Assembly (NCBI RefSeq): GCF_037975245.1
Contig: NC_092569.1
Span: 36,702,168 to 36,766,167, forward strand
Direction of reading: 5' to 3'
DNA length: 64,000 bases
Source: Apostichopus japonicus
Lineage: Eukaryota; Echinodermata; Holothuroidea; Aspidochirotida; Stichopodidae
Shown here in pieces: positions 12,671 to 23,705 of the stretch. The position numbers were made by a program, and so were the translations under genes. The first letter of the stretch is position 1, and the number at the start of each line of letters is the position of its first letter. The notes under the pieces were generated by a model. That model worked only from the letters and a program-made list of their open reading frames with translations, did no database searches and was not told the origin of the DNA.

Positions 12671-13175
12671 TGAGTTCAACAACTGCTGGGCCCCCAGAAC
12701 GGGGTAGTAAGGGCAAACGCCCAATCCGAAAGGAAAGCCGGCTGGAGCGAGGTCCCCACGGCAAACGGAGATATACTTATCCCCAGCCTCAAAGTTAATC
12801 CCGCCTCCAAGAGGGGGAAGAGTCTCTTTCATCAGGGGAGTGTTGCCCCCCGGAACTAGCAGCTTGAGCTGCGACGACAGGTTCGAATCAATTGCGGAAG
12901 GACACTGCAATCGCTACACCATTTATCATTACACTTCCGAATGTGTGTTTAATGAGTACCAGCAGAAACCAGGACATGACATAGATTTCCTGTGCATTCA
13001 TGGGTCATATTCTCCTCGCTAATTATATTTCTCTCTCGTTATAATTCATCGCCATATGTCTAGGTTTGAAACCTTGCTTATGTTTTGTTGTTTAAAACGC
13101 TGGTGGAACCCCCTCCAGAGCATGTTAAAATGCGCAAACTGAAGCGATTCTAGTACAGTCTCGTTACTTAGTACC

Positions 13176-13263
13176 TTGGCAACCTGCCAAGAAGAGAACG
13201 TTCTCGAAGCTTGGCAAAGTGCCAGGAAAACGAAGCCTTCCAAGAGTCTTGGCAAACTGCCAA
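13176..13263. promoter_or_regulatory. Cluster of three NFI-like palindromes
   Basis: Three 15-bp sites with the TTGGC-N5-GCCAA pattern: TTGGCAACCTGCCAA (13176-13190, perfect), TTGGCAAAGTGCCAG (13211-13225, one mismatch) and TTGGCAAACTGCCAA (13249-13263, perfect), spaced 35 and 38 bp apart. A GAGAACGTTCTC palindrome lies between the first two. The pattern is the consensus of nuclear factor I proteins. Whether anything binds here is unknown. A role in transcribing the DIRS element is inference. Confidence 0.4.
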
Positions 13264-14035
13264 GACAATATTCCCGCGCTGTGTATTTGTTAAGAGAGGA
13301 GGGGGGCCAAGCAGTCACCTGGATTGACACGTGTAAGCTCAACGTTTGCTGCAAAGAGCTGTCGACTACGTGAGCGATCCCATGGGATAAACCTCTCTCT
13401 CTATTTTTTGGGTGAATTTCCAAGACAAACGCGTTAGTAGTAAGTTGGAAAAGGGGTAGGATAAAACCCCAACAAAGGTACAAGCGCTAACGCGCTCCGA
13501 GCATACAGTATGCGCTTCGTGAATAATGTTCGATGTTCCGACATTTTAAGCACAGTTGCATTTCGTAGCACCTGATAGCCTAGTCGTGGCTATGCGCTAG
13601 GTGGTTTCAATAGGAAGTTGGATACTTCTACTGTACTACACTACGAAATGGACACGTCTCGACATGGAGAGATTTGAGGAGTAACGGGTACGTTATCATA
13701 ACATTTATTACGTGTTTATTACGTTAAATGTGGTGTGGTAAAAACGTCGACATAACGTTTCTATGAGATATTAATGTTGTATTAATGTTATATTAATGTC
13801 TTAACGTAAATCGTTTTGAAATATGAGCCTGAAAACGTTTTCGGTGACATACCTCTTACACCACTAATAACGTTGTCATAACAAAACACTACATGCTTAG
13901 TAACGCTTTTGTGTTTGCTGAGTAACTCCCCGGGCTCCGTTAAGCAGCCAGGGATTTTTGAGGTGGATTTTCTACAAACCCACCCTCTCACCATCTTCAC
14001 AGCCCCTGTTGGGAGTTTGTTTCTGATGAGTAGGT

Positions 14036-14252
14036 CTATAGCTCAGTTAGCTCAGGGTTAAAGCCTTTCAGTCATAAGGTCCCCGATTCAGGCCACCCCA
14101 AGATTAGTGTATGTTGTCCAGCTACAGAGTTGTTGACTTTTCATAATCATGGACGTTAAATTTGTATGTAAGAGACTGACTTCAGTCAGCTTGCAGCTTG
14201 GTTAAGCCAGTGAGGCTTCTTCTCATGTTCCTACTTGCAGGATGATCCTAAA
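14036..14252 (+). mobile_element. tRNA-derived SINE, diverged copy
   Basis: It shares its body with the copies at 32638-32850 and 44101-44323: a tRNA-like head with TAGCTCAG (A-box region) and CCCCGATTCAGG (degenerate B box), then CAGAGTTGTTGAC, AATCATGGACGTTAAAT, GACTGACTTCAGTCAGCTTG and a 3' end TTGCAGGATGATCCTAAATA. This is the most degraded of the three, and it lies inside the DIRS element, so it inserted later. Confidence 0.8.
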
Positions 14253-14442
14253 TACGTTCTTAAATACATACATATAATTGTAGGAGTCACATAAACAGTA
14301 GCATTGTAGCTTTGTTTAAGATTCTGCTGAAGCAAACTATCCATTCAGTACTCAGTCTCATTTTTTGTAGCAGGGTAGCATTGTTTAAGATTCTGTACTC
14401 ACTCAGCAGAGTGAGATTCTGTACCTTCAGTACTCATTTTTG

Positions 14443-14690
14443 GAGAGTACTGTGGTCAAGTGGTGAAGGCAGTGGACTGGTGATCTAAGGCTTGCAGGTT
14501 TGAGTCCTGGCCGGATCATTCAGTTGTTTCCTTGGGCAAGGCACTTTTTCGTCAGTGCAGCTTCCCATCCAGGAGATACTTGTCTCTATGCTTGACAGGT
14601 TTTCGTTGACCGGGGTAATATTGTTAGGCGCCTCAGGCATCATTATCTTTCAATAGGTCTACGCCTTTTCTTCCCCAATATTATGATTAA
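14443..14690 (+). mobile_element. Second tRNA-derived SINE family
   Basis: The head resembles a class II tRNA: TGGTCAAGTGGTGAAGGCAG (A box) and CAGGTTTGAGTCCTG (B box). It is followed by TTTCCTTGGGCAAGGCACTT, a body motif common in animal tRNA-SINEs. No acceptor stem or intact tRNA fold is present, so it is not a tRNA gene. It also lies within the DIRS element. The 3' boundary is uncertain. Confidence 0.65.
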
Positions 14691-14929
14691 TATTTTTTAG
14701 CATGGAAAGAACCTCCATTAAACCTCCCTACAGGGTACAGCTTAGCATCATCAGGACATTCCTTTTCTTCAGAGTTTTCTGATTGCAACGGGTTGATAAC
14801 TGAAAGAGTCATCAACGGTACTGTGGTACTGAATCAGTACTGCGAGTGCGGCTGTCATACAAGCGCTAACAAGGTCACCAAGCAGGCCGCTGTCCTTGAC
14901 TTCTTTAGCAGCAGATACACAGGATTGGG

Positions 14930-15390
14930 CTCTCTGGAGCCCTCCGGCGCCCAGGTACGGGGCTTTTGACTACCATCCTCTCAGACAACACGACGGTGGT
15001 AACATACTGTAGCTACGTCAACAGACATGGTGGCACCAGGTCAGGGAGATATTGCCGTCTGGCAAGGGAGACCCTCACCACAGCTACAGAATCTGGCATG
15101 GCCCTACAAGTCTCTCAGATAGCCAGAAAGGAGAATGTGATGGCCGATGCTCTGCCCAGGGGACAGCTCCACCCTGACGAGTGGACCCTTTCGCAACGAA
15201 CATGAAGTAGGTTTTTCCACATGTTCAGCAGACCTCTGATAGACCTGATTGCGACACAGGGCAACAATGGGCTGCTCATCTTGGTTCAGGCGGCCCACCC
15301 GCAGGCCTTCCACATAACGCCAGGTCCCTGTCGCGAAACGGACCGGAAGCTTACATCTTCCCCCTCTTGGCATGGTCAGCCATCATAGTG
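14930..15390 (+). pseudogene. DIRS RNase H region and adjoining tail, broken
   Basis: The frame at 14966-15205 reads TTILSDNTTVVTYCSYVNRH, GGTRS, then LARETLTTATESG and KENVMADALPRGQLHPDEWT. This is the RNase H of DIRS/PAT elements: the catalytic Asp in SDN and the late Asp in MADALPR are both visible. A frameshift or stop follows. The next part (about 15211-15380, in another frame) resembles the tail that follows RNase H in these elements: RPLIDLIATQGNNGLLILVQ for the usual DLFAT block, then HPQAF, ending near SSPSWHGQP. The upstream reverse transcriptase is not recognisable. A decayed gene, not functional. Confidence 0.8.
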
Positions 15391-15599
15391 GCCCCGCTGA
15401 CCCCGGTTCGGGCAAAAGTTATCCAGCTCCTAGCGGACGAGCCAGCGATCCTGCCGGACAAACCACAGTCGGTTGCCCCATAGACGGGGCGCTGGCTCAC
15501 CCAGACAGCAAGGGCCTACAATTAGGTGCCTGGAAATTGTCTGGTGTTTCCTTAGACAGAAAGGACTTTGGCCGCCAGAGTGAGAACAACCTTGGTACT

Positions 15600-16299
15600 T
15601 ACGTTTTCTGCCTACGGAGATTCGGAGTATGCCGAACGAGACAGACTCTGCCTACCATGGCCTTTCTAACCTTGATCGCTGACTCCTTACCCACACTGTT
15701 CCAAGAAGGGAGGCAGGGTGTAGACGATCAAAGACTTTCGTTCGGCTGTTGCCGCCTTCCATCAGGGGCTTCCCCTACGGCTCCACGCCAGGCAGCAACG
15801 GCTCGCCTTGACTAAGGTGCCTTCAGTCCTACGGTTTGTGGGGTGCTGATAGCTCTCGACCCCTCCTTCTTCGCTAGAACCAGGTTTGGGCTCTCCTACC
15901 GGGAGACATCATCATCCCAGAGATCAAGACCTTCTCTTTGATCCCCGAGGACAGACTACAGTATGGTTTCCCATTAGGGCACTGAAGTGGTACCTCAACA
16001 GAACACAAGATCTCTTGGGTACTTCGACATCTCTGTTCTTCCTCCTTCGAGTGCCCCACTCAGCAGCCTGGGAGGATACCTTGTCCCGCTGTTTGGTGGA
16101 AGCCATCCGCCCTCTGGCTACAGGTCCAGGCAGATCCATGGCTCACAACAGCAGGGGTTTCACTGCTTCTACAGCCCTGTTCGCAGGTTTTCCAATAGTG
16201 GACAATCTGCAAGACGACGGCGTGGAAGACTCCAATCACTTCGTCGCCTGCTACTTATCGGACATATCACAGGCCGATTTGGCTTTGGTCGCTCGATGA
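15600..16299 (+). pseudogene. DIRS tyrosine recombinase, broken
   Basis: The recombinase cuts and joins DNA with a tyrosine nucleophile to integrate the circular form. Near 15730-15840 a short frame resembles the N-terminal core-binding part (RSAVAAFHQGLPLRLHARQ). After stops and a frame change, 15886-16299 reads FPIRALKWYLNRTQ, then SMAHNSRGFTASTALFAG (the H-x-x-R box) and NHFVACYLSD with the presumed nucleophilic Tyr. The first catalytic Arg region (about 15850-15900) is not intact. Frame changes and stops make this a pseudogene. The family call rests on the HxxR and Y motifs and on its order after RNase H. Confidence 0.8.
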
Positions 16300-16353
16300 T
16301 ACGAGCTCCGGGGGTCCCACCCCTCGGGCCTCCCACCATCGGACAGTGCCACT

Positions 16354-16460
16354 CGGTGCATAGGTTGTGGGGAGACAGGTAAGTGGGGAACGAAGTAAAT
16401 ATTATAAAACTTACTGGTTTATATATTTACGAGTGACCCACTTACCTGTCTCCATTTCCC
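16354..16460. repeat. DIRS internal complementary region with hairpin
   Basis: GGAGACAGGTAAGTGGG (left arm, from about 16371) pairs with CCCACTTACCTGTCTCC (ending about 16453) around an AT-rich loop. The segment 16354-16400 recurs in the same orientation at the right terminus (17852-17898). DIRS elements carry an internal region that matches their ends and is thought to template terminal completion. The position downstream of the recombinase fits. Confidence 0.75.
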
Positions 16461-16967
16461 GCCACCCTCCCCCGAGGGAGGTGGGACGTAGCCGGACGGG
16501 GGAGTGGTCGTTCGACCTGACTCATGACTCCTCGCGTTTCGTCGATAGACATCGCCACCCCCTGGGTCGCCTGCGGCTTCTTGTCTATCGGTGGGTGTTG
16601 TTTCCTTAGTTTGGTTTACCAGGTTACTCTTTACCATCTAAGGTAGTATGGGCCTCGTCCCCTTGTTCAATTAGGCCTCTGTAAGTGTAGGGGGAGGCAC
16701 GCCTACGGGGTGACGGAGGGCGGACCCCCACCCCGACTGTTCAGGGTGGGCTCCGCCTGGAGGCGTCAGCAGTCTTTGTTAGCGTTAGATTTTTCCTTCT
16801 CGGCGAGCTCGGCGGGTGGCAGGGTTTACCCGCCACCCTCCCCGAGGTCGCGTCAGGGGCCACTTTGTTGGAAAGTGGTCTCAAAATGAAGGAAGGCCAT
16901 TAGGGCCAATGAGGGTGTACAGTGTTAAAAGATTACCAGGGCATTCTAGACACGGTAGAATGCGGTG

Positions 16968-17460
16968 ATATAAGGGAGAGAACCCCCTAACCGCGAACCA
17001 GCGGAGGGGGGAACAAGGCTACGAGGTACACCCCAAGTCATGAGACTCAGGGCGCGCACGTAGCAACAACTGGAGGAAACATGAAAATATACAACAATAT
17101 ATGAAATCAAGGATACTCCCGTCTTAACATGAAAAACAACGAAACGAGCCGACTATCTCGACTAGTTAGGAGATATCGGAACGTGGCTACAACTACGCTA
17201 CAAAAGTGAAACCCACACTGAAAGCGTAAAAATTAACGAAGTACATGAAAGCAAAACATCTTATGCTAAGTAAGAAAAGCAGAAACACATGTACATACGG
17301 AAAAACATGCCTATCCGCGTAAACAAGGCGGTATAGGCAACGCTACAAATTACGCTACAAGGGGAAAACCCACACAAAGGCGTAAGAAGTAACGAAGGTA
17401 CATGAAACAAGCAAAACATATTATCTTTTAAAGTAAGAAAAACTGAAACATGTACATACG
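16968..17460 (-). repeat. DIRS right inverted terminal repeat
   Basis: Reverse complement of 10610-11103. Among the few differences: TTATCTTTTAAAG here versus CTTTAAAAGTTAA on the left arm. Sequence continues for another ~430 bp to the element's right end with no counterpart at the left end. Confidence 0.9.
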
Positions 17461-17771
17461 AAAATATATGCCTATCCGCGTAAACAAGGCGGTATAGGCA
17501 ACGAACGAAGTAGTCTCGCAGAGCTACTACCTGTTACCCTAAAAACGTTACGTAAGAAAAAACGAACGCATGGGCGAGAGTGTACACTAAAAACAGCCCC
17601 CAAAAACACCCTTCCCTACAAGAAAAGGATACTTATCAGGCTGGAAAAGATCCTTGGAAGTGCAGAAGTCCTGATAGGAAACTTCTAGAGTATAAATCCA
17701 AGGTAATCCGGGCGAATTTCGCGAAAATTTTTCTAACTCCGAAAAACACATTGAGACACTTTGTGGGTAGA

Positions 17772-17898
17772 AAAATGAAGGAAGGCCATTTGGGCCAGTG
17801 AGGGTGTACAGTGTTAAAAGATTACCAGGGCATTCTAGACACGGTAGAATGCGGTGCATAGGTTGTGGGGAGACAGGTAAGTGGGGAACGAAGTAAAT
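17772..17898 (+). repeat. Composite right terminus of the DIRS element
   Basis: The first 85 bp repeat 16883-16967 (AAAATGAAGGAAGGCCATT through GCGGTG). The last 47 bp repeat 16354-16400 (CGGTGCATAGG through GAAGTAAAT). The two pieces overlap at CGGTG. The terminus is therefore a fusion of two internal segments that lie ~480 bp apart. Its final TAAAT is shared with the start of the 264-bp host duplication. Confidence 0.8.
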
Positions 17899-18157
17899 TA
17901 TTAATGTTCTATTTGGCTTTCCAGAGCTTCAAGTGTTCCACAAGGAAACAACACACATACATGCATGCACCCATTATCTAACCACACTCCACACACACTG
18001 TATGCAGAGTCATATCCTTCCCACTTGTAAATAAAATCCCCAACTCTTTCAAGCTCATATATTTTGACAATCTATCTCACAAACCTCAAGGGCAAACTTG
18101 TTCCAACACTTTTTACACATCTCAGAGTAATTTGAATGTAAATGAGGATCTAAAACA
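17894..18157 (+). repeat. Right copy of the 264-bp direct duplication
   Basis: Same length and, by eye, identical to 10331-10594. The copies diverge immediately after GATCTAAAACA: into TGTTTTTACGCG (element) on the left and GCTCAAAGAG (host) on the right. Confidence 0.9.
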
Positions 18158-18365
18158 GCTCAAAGAGAACCCCAAGGGACATTCTGAAACAAACAAACAA
18201 AACTTTATTCTCCAGCCATGAGGAGGATAAGGTCAATGCTTCCATAGGATAGAGGTATGAATCTGTTAATTTTAGGGGTTAGGATGGGTACCTACTGGCT
18301 GCTGTATTACTTCAAGTTCAATTAATACTACTGTACTACTTGAAGTACATCAGTATTAAATTGCA

Positions 18366-18467
18366 GTACAGAGGGATTACCCTAATCAGGGGGAGTGAGC
18401 GTACAGAGGGATTACCCTAATCAGGGGGAGTGAGCAGTACAGAGGGATTACCCTAATCAGGGGGAGT
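18366..18467. repeat. Short tandem repeat, ~35-bp unit, 3 copies
   Basis: Three copies of a unit with GTACAGAGGGATTACCCTAA and TCAGGGGGAGT, nearly identical, hence recent. Confidence 0.9.
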
Positions 18468-19321
18468 CCTACAGTAAGTGATGCATGTAATGAGATCTAC
18501 TCACACAAGAAGTAAGCTTTTGAGTGTTTTTCACATCGTAAGTAGGAAGATCCAGTCAGGTACAGTATATCTGTCAGAAGTAAGGTAATAGCCATTAAGG
18601 CTTGGATAATGCACGCACAATTACACAATTTGACCGTGTTGTTTAGGATTTGGTGTATCTGGGTCAGCATCAATCTTAATGTGATACGTACTAAATATGG
18701 TTTGTACGAATCAACAGAGTCAAACAGATTTGTAGTGCTCAGGAGAGGAGAGAGGGAAGGAGGAAGGAGAAGTGAGGGGGGGGGGGATAGGTGAGCCAAT
18801 GGGATGAAGAGGTGGAGAAGAGAGGGAAATGAAGTGGAAGAGAGGAGAGAGGATGACACTTCTTGTCATTTTACAGATAAATAATATTGTTCCAAGTTTA
18901 AACCTCTCTCTTTAATGTTATTGACTGATTGCCACAGGTTAGAGTACAGTAGTATAGGACTTCCTACTTTACATAATTACAGTATATTTATACTGCCAAC
19001 ATGATTACATTAATGTATCTTCTACCATATAACTTCTACAATACAGTTCATAAGTTCACTATGGGGACATGGCTCTTATTCAATCACATTTATAGGGCAG
19101 CTGTGAACAGATTTGGCACTCAAACTAGAAAGCAGTCAACATAAGATTAAGCTTGAAGTACATATTATGTGTACATACACACTCTACATGTTCACATTGA
19201 TGGTTACAGCAAACAGTAAAAGGTCAAACCACTAGTTAGGAAGCTATTTACAGTAAATTATTGCAGTATTACTACAGTAAGTTACAGTACAATACTACTA
19301 CAGTAACTGTACTTCTACTGT
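18468..19321. other. Gene-free sequence
   Basis: A purine-rich stretch (18735-18855, GGAGAG-type with a G10 run) is low complexity. The open frames on both strands across it are artefacts. Confidence 0.45.
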
Positions 19322-19860
19322 AACCTTACCAGTATAAGGTTCATGTACTACATGCTCTGTTACTACTGTACTGTTGAGTACAGTACGTAGATATATCATA
19401 CTGTACTTATAACCTTACCAGTATAAGGTTCATGTACTACATGCTCTGTTACTACTGTACTGTTAGTAGTACAGTAGATATATTAAACTGTACTAATAAC
19501 CTTACCAGTATAAGGTTCATGTACTACATGCTCTGTTACTACTGTACCGTTGAGTACAGTAGATATATCAAACTGTACTTCTAACCTTACCAGTATAAGG
19601 TTCATGTACTACATGCTGTTACTACTGTATTGTTGAGTACAGTAGATATATCATACTGTACTTATAACCTTACCAGTATAAGGTTCATGTACTATATGCC
19701 CTGTTACTACTGTACTACATTGAGCACAGTTGATATATCATACTGTACTTCTAACCTTACCAGTATAAGGTTCATGTACTATATGCTCTGTTACTACTGT
19801 ATTGTTGAATACAGTATATCATACTGTACTTATAACCTTACCAGTATAAGGTTCATGTAA
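19322..19860. repeat. Tandem repeat, ~86-bp unit, 7 copies, each with a hairpin
   Basis: Units start near 19322, 19410, 19498, 19583, 19667, 19755 and 19836. Each has AACCTTACCAGTATAAGGTT, whose arms AACCTTA/TAAGGTT are a perfect inverted repeat, then CATGTACTACATGCTCTGTT and TACTGTACTGTTGAGTACAG. The 76-codon frame through it is not a gene. Confidence 0.9.
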
Positions 19861-22117
19861 GTTGCTACAGACTCACCAGCAAACAGGCATTAATTTCAGT
19901 GAAGACAGATAAGCAGGAACACAGCAGATATTGATTTAACAGCTCTGATATCCCTGGGATAAAATATCAAGTTAATTGGTCTCTGTATGAGAAATAGATG
20001 TGGCTCCGGAGTAGTTTCCAATAGAATGTAATATTGGAACAGATCCACCAGCACAAACTAGGACACAACAAATTACAGTTACTGCTGAAGGTGACACTTA
20101 AATTTAGACAGCCATGATTGTAAGACGATGAACGTAATATACTAAATAACTAACAGCTTTACAAACATTTAAGTCAAAATGCTGCTCAAATACAGCAAAC
20201 AATAGGCAAACGAAAGGCCCAAGTACTGGGGAAGACGTTAATTAGAAGGGAACTTCAACAGGAATTCATAATTAGGATGGGACTGATTGACAAACAAGAG
20301 CTTGATAATTCTGTAGTAATCACACAGGTTCAACTATCTCACAAAAGAATGTACAAAAGGTTGATTGATTAGTACATACAGTAGGTCATAAAGTACATTG
20401 ATAATGTAAAATCATTACATAGCTTAAACACAGCTTATTAAGTACTCTGTAGTTTCTTTGTACAAAAGGCTGATAAGGTCAAACACAGTACATTAATATT
20501 GTAACATCATTACAGAGCTTAAACACAGGAAGTTAATTACAAGTACAGCATAAACTCTAGATTCATCTACTAAAGCTCCACTATTCTAAGATTGATTCAT
20601 TGACCGTTAATTAATGTCATCAGTTTAGTAAATGATCGCCATTTTAATTACTGTACTTGGATGATTGAGTCATTCTTGATACACTTGTTCCACTAACTTG
20701 TTATGTTCACTTCCAGAGTTCTACAGGCATGAATTCTGTTTTTTTGTGGTCAATACTGACTTCCTAACCGTTCACACCTGTGGGCGTGTGTGTGTGTGTA
20801 TGTGTGTGTGTGTGTAGACAACTCTGCCCTATTTATTAAATTATTAACCTGTTTCCTGCAGCTATATAGACCTTTCCACAGCCCCCTCTTCTAACAAGTT
20901 CAAAAGGTCAACAATTCAAAAGTTAAATGAGTGCATCCTTTACTCTCTTTCTTACATGGAACACACTGGTTAATCTTATGTTTCAAAAAGGATCATCAAA
21001 TTAGAAATATAAAATAAAGAAATATTGAAAAATTAATGGCACAATAGAGATTAAACACATTTTAGTTACATTTTCAGTAGGGTTATGAGTGACTTTGATT
21101 CATCTTAAATCATGTAATAATTACATTGACACATAATTTAATAACACCTCCCTCTAATTCAGAGAACTTTCTATCTGGATAAAACTTAAAAATCGGAGCT
21201 CTGAATGTTCCTACTTTACAAGTTATCAACTACAGTATTTACTCTGCTACCAAACACAAAAGTCCTACAGATTTTGTGTGATTGAATACCATAGCCTACC
21301 ATCACGGCACAATTTATAAGCTAGAAATTAAAATGTATCAACCAAGTATAAATTAAATATTACAGACCTAAACTTGAGTCAACAACTTTGAGTCAAAATG
21401 TGTACATGTACAGTACATACATCAGCCACTCCTTAACGTATAGACAATAATTGAGAAGAAAAAACATCATCAGCTGCATCAGATGGATTCATTTATTGGC
21501 TTGGGATTTATCAGCTCAGATAAAATTACAAGTAATAATGAGCAATAACATACAGTAGTAACCCTTCTTCTTTGTGATTGTTTATAAAAAAAAATCATAA
21601 AATCCTAATAAAAGACCATAATAAGACATTTAAACTATAACCATGAGTCATGGTAAATAACCTTCAAACTCATAAATGACAACACTATAACAAAATAATC
21701 CTCCTGAAATGAAATTTGAAAGTACATCTACCTTGGATGTTAAACATTTTCTTGTTTCTCAATTTTTCAAAATTTATTGGTTATTGTGTAAAATTTATTA
21801 GGCATTGAATAAAATATGATTGGGTTCTGTTGAAAAATATTAAATTTTATAGGGCAAAAGGAAAGAGCCAGCTGGATTTCCATGACAGTGACACTGTTTC
21901 CAGCAATATTTTACATTGTATGCTAGGAATGATTTACATTACATTAGGGATGCAATATCACATACTGTACTAACACTACTGTGTGTAATGTAAGATACGC
22001 AGAGAGTGTCTGGGTGGAACAGATTTCCAGATATTAACTTGTACAGTATGTACAGCATGCTTGTAAAAGACAACTTGAATGCACATGTATATTAAACACA
22101 TACATGTATGTAAGATG
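19861..22117. other. Gene-free AT-rich sequence
   Basis: A (GT)n microsatellite lies at about 20783-20815. No coding exon could be supported. Confidence 0.45.
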
Positions 22118-22213
22118 TAACAAAATTAATTTACTTCTTTGTAAAGCGCTTTGAGCAGTAACTTTTGTTTACTGATTTGGCACTATATAAGTCTCATTTA
22201 TTATTATTATTAA
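22118..22213 (+). mobile_element. LINE 3' tail, second copy
   Basis: Matches the tail at about 5083-5170: TTTGTAAAGCGCTTTGAGCA, then GATTTGGCACTATATAAGTC and a (TTA)n end. No coding part remains. Confidence 0.75.
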
Positions 22214-23417
22214 ACTGAGATAGGGTTAAACATTCATGAAATATATGTTAAATCAATGCTTGAAATTTTGAGAACATCTCTTACAGTACTAAATGGTTTT
22301 AAGTATAAAGCCGATCAGCATTGCAATGAAATGACCTCACTTGACTTGAATCTTATTGTGATATCACTTGTGTTGTAAATTGTTGTACCATTCACCTAAA
22401 CAGATCGACTTATTGCTGTGGAAAGGTTCAGTTCTTTCTGAAATTTACATACAAATACTTCCGTATTTAAAGTCTTCAGAGTTTCTAACATTTGTAATTT
22501 ATTCTTTATCACCATTTTGGGAAATTCAAATGTTACTAGGTAAAAGGAACTAAAGGTCAATTTTGTTTTTAAATGTTTGTCACGTTTAATGTAACATGGA
22601 CTTATGGCATGGTATTTATGAATATTGCATGTAACCTTCTGTGTGTTTCACTTACTTCCATACATAGTAATGTACTGTATGTACTGTTCAAGTACACTGT
22701 GTACAGTAATGGTCTGAACCAGTGGCATCACTGATACTGACATATCTTAATATGTAACTTGAATTGTGATTGTGTCACTTTGATTAATAGTTACTTTGGG
22801 AGAAGTTCTCAGGTGATTTTGTACTTTACATCCTGACATAACTTTATAACGGAGAGATGGATGAGGCAGGGAGTAAGGGAGCGAGGGAGCGAGGGAGGGA
22901 AGGTGGGATGCTTTCATGATGAAGATTACTTACGACCATCATCCATCATCCAGAGGTGAGAGATTGATTCAACAGGGTATGAATATTTAAAAGCAGAACC
23001 CTACTGTTAGTACTCTAGTCTTATGCACATTGATGCTAAATATTTGTATGGAAGCCACAGTAAAATGAGCATTAACTGCTGAAGTAAACAATGTCACAGC
23101 TTGGAAATAAATACCATAGCGATAACAAATGTAGTCTGACAGGGGTGGGTGTGGATAAGAAAGATGGGTCCTTCTCCTAAGCAGGGACCATCAGCACCAA
23201 TCATAGTAGTTTATCTGGCCTGTCTGCTTTTAATACATACTATCCCCACCAATCAAACCCCCCCCCCACCACAACCTCCCTCCCCACTTTCCCACCAACA
23301 ATTTGAGCAATAATTGAAATCATACCCAGTAAACTCACTATTTTCTACAACAAATTAGTCACACCATCTATCACAATTCAGACATGTTCAATATAATTGA
23401 GTTAACTGAATTTACAG
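22214..23417. other. Gene-free sequence
   Basis: Includes a GGGAGCGAGGGAGCGAGGGA purine-rich run near 22868 and a C-run near 23259. No gene supported. Confidence 0.45.
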
Positions 23418-23705
23418 TACTGTAGCTCCCCTCACCACACCCAAATGAAGTACAGGACAATACTTTACCATACCCCTGGTCATTCTCTATGCATGCAAAT
23501 CACCATGCATGATACATCAATCACTGAGTACAAACCTACAGGCAGCCATACTAGCTCCCCTCACTATACCCCAATGAAGATCAGTACAGTACCATACCCC
23601 TGGTCATTCTCTATGTAAGCAAATAACCATGCATGATACATCAATCAATAAGCACAAACCTACAGGCAACCCTACTACTGCAGCTCCTCTCAACATATCC
23701 CATTG
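23418..23705. repeat. Tandem duplication, ~127-bp unit, a little over 2 copies
   Basis: The unit includes AGCTCCCCTCAC, CATACCCCTGGTCATTCTCT, CCATGCATGATACATCAATC and CACAAACCTACAGGCA. The third copy is partial. Confidence 0.8.

Larger units (their letters stand above)
10595..17893 (+). mobile_element. Decayed DIRS-type tyrosine-recombinase retrotransposon
   Basis: Evidence for the class: long inverted terminal repeats (10610-11103 versus 16968-17460), an RNase H relic with the DIRS-type SDNTTVVTY and MADALP motifs (14950-15205), a tyrosine-recombinase relic with an H-x-x-R box and terminal tyrosine (15600-16299), and an internal complementary region whose sequence recurs at the right terminus. 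DIRS elements integrate through circular intermediates by a tyrosine recombinase rather than a DDE integrase. The copy is dead: frames are broken, I find no reverse-transcriptase domain between 12.8 and 14.9 kb, and SINEs have landed at 14036 and 14443. The left end appears ~430 bp shorter than the right. The stretch from about 12.9 to 14.7 kb may include other inserted sequence. Confidence 0.85.

Noticed and set aside
11697-12910. Overlapping arginine/proline-rich frames on both strands in the DIRS 5' region
   Set aside because: Tandem GC-rich repeats keep several frames open at once. No zinc knuckle or other gag feature is visible, so no gag gene is called.
10331-18157. 264-bp flanking repeats as LTRs of an LTR retrotransposon
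   Set aside because: No TG...CA ends, primer-binding site or polypurine tract at the junctions. The inside carries DIRS inverted repeats and a tyrosine recombinase rather than a DDE integrase.
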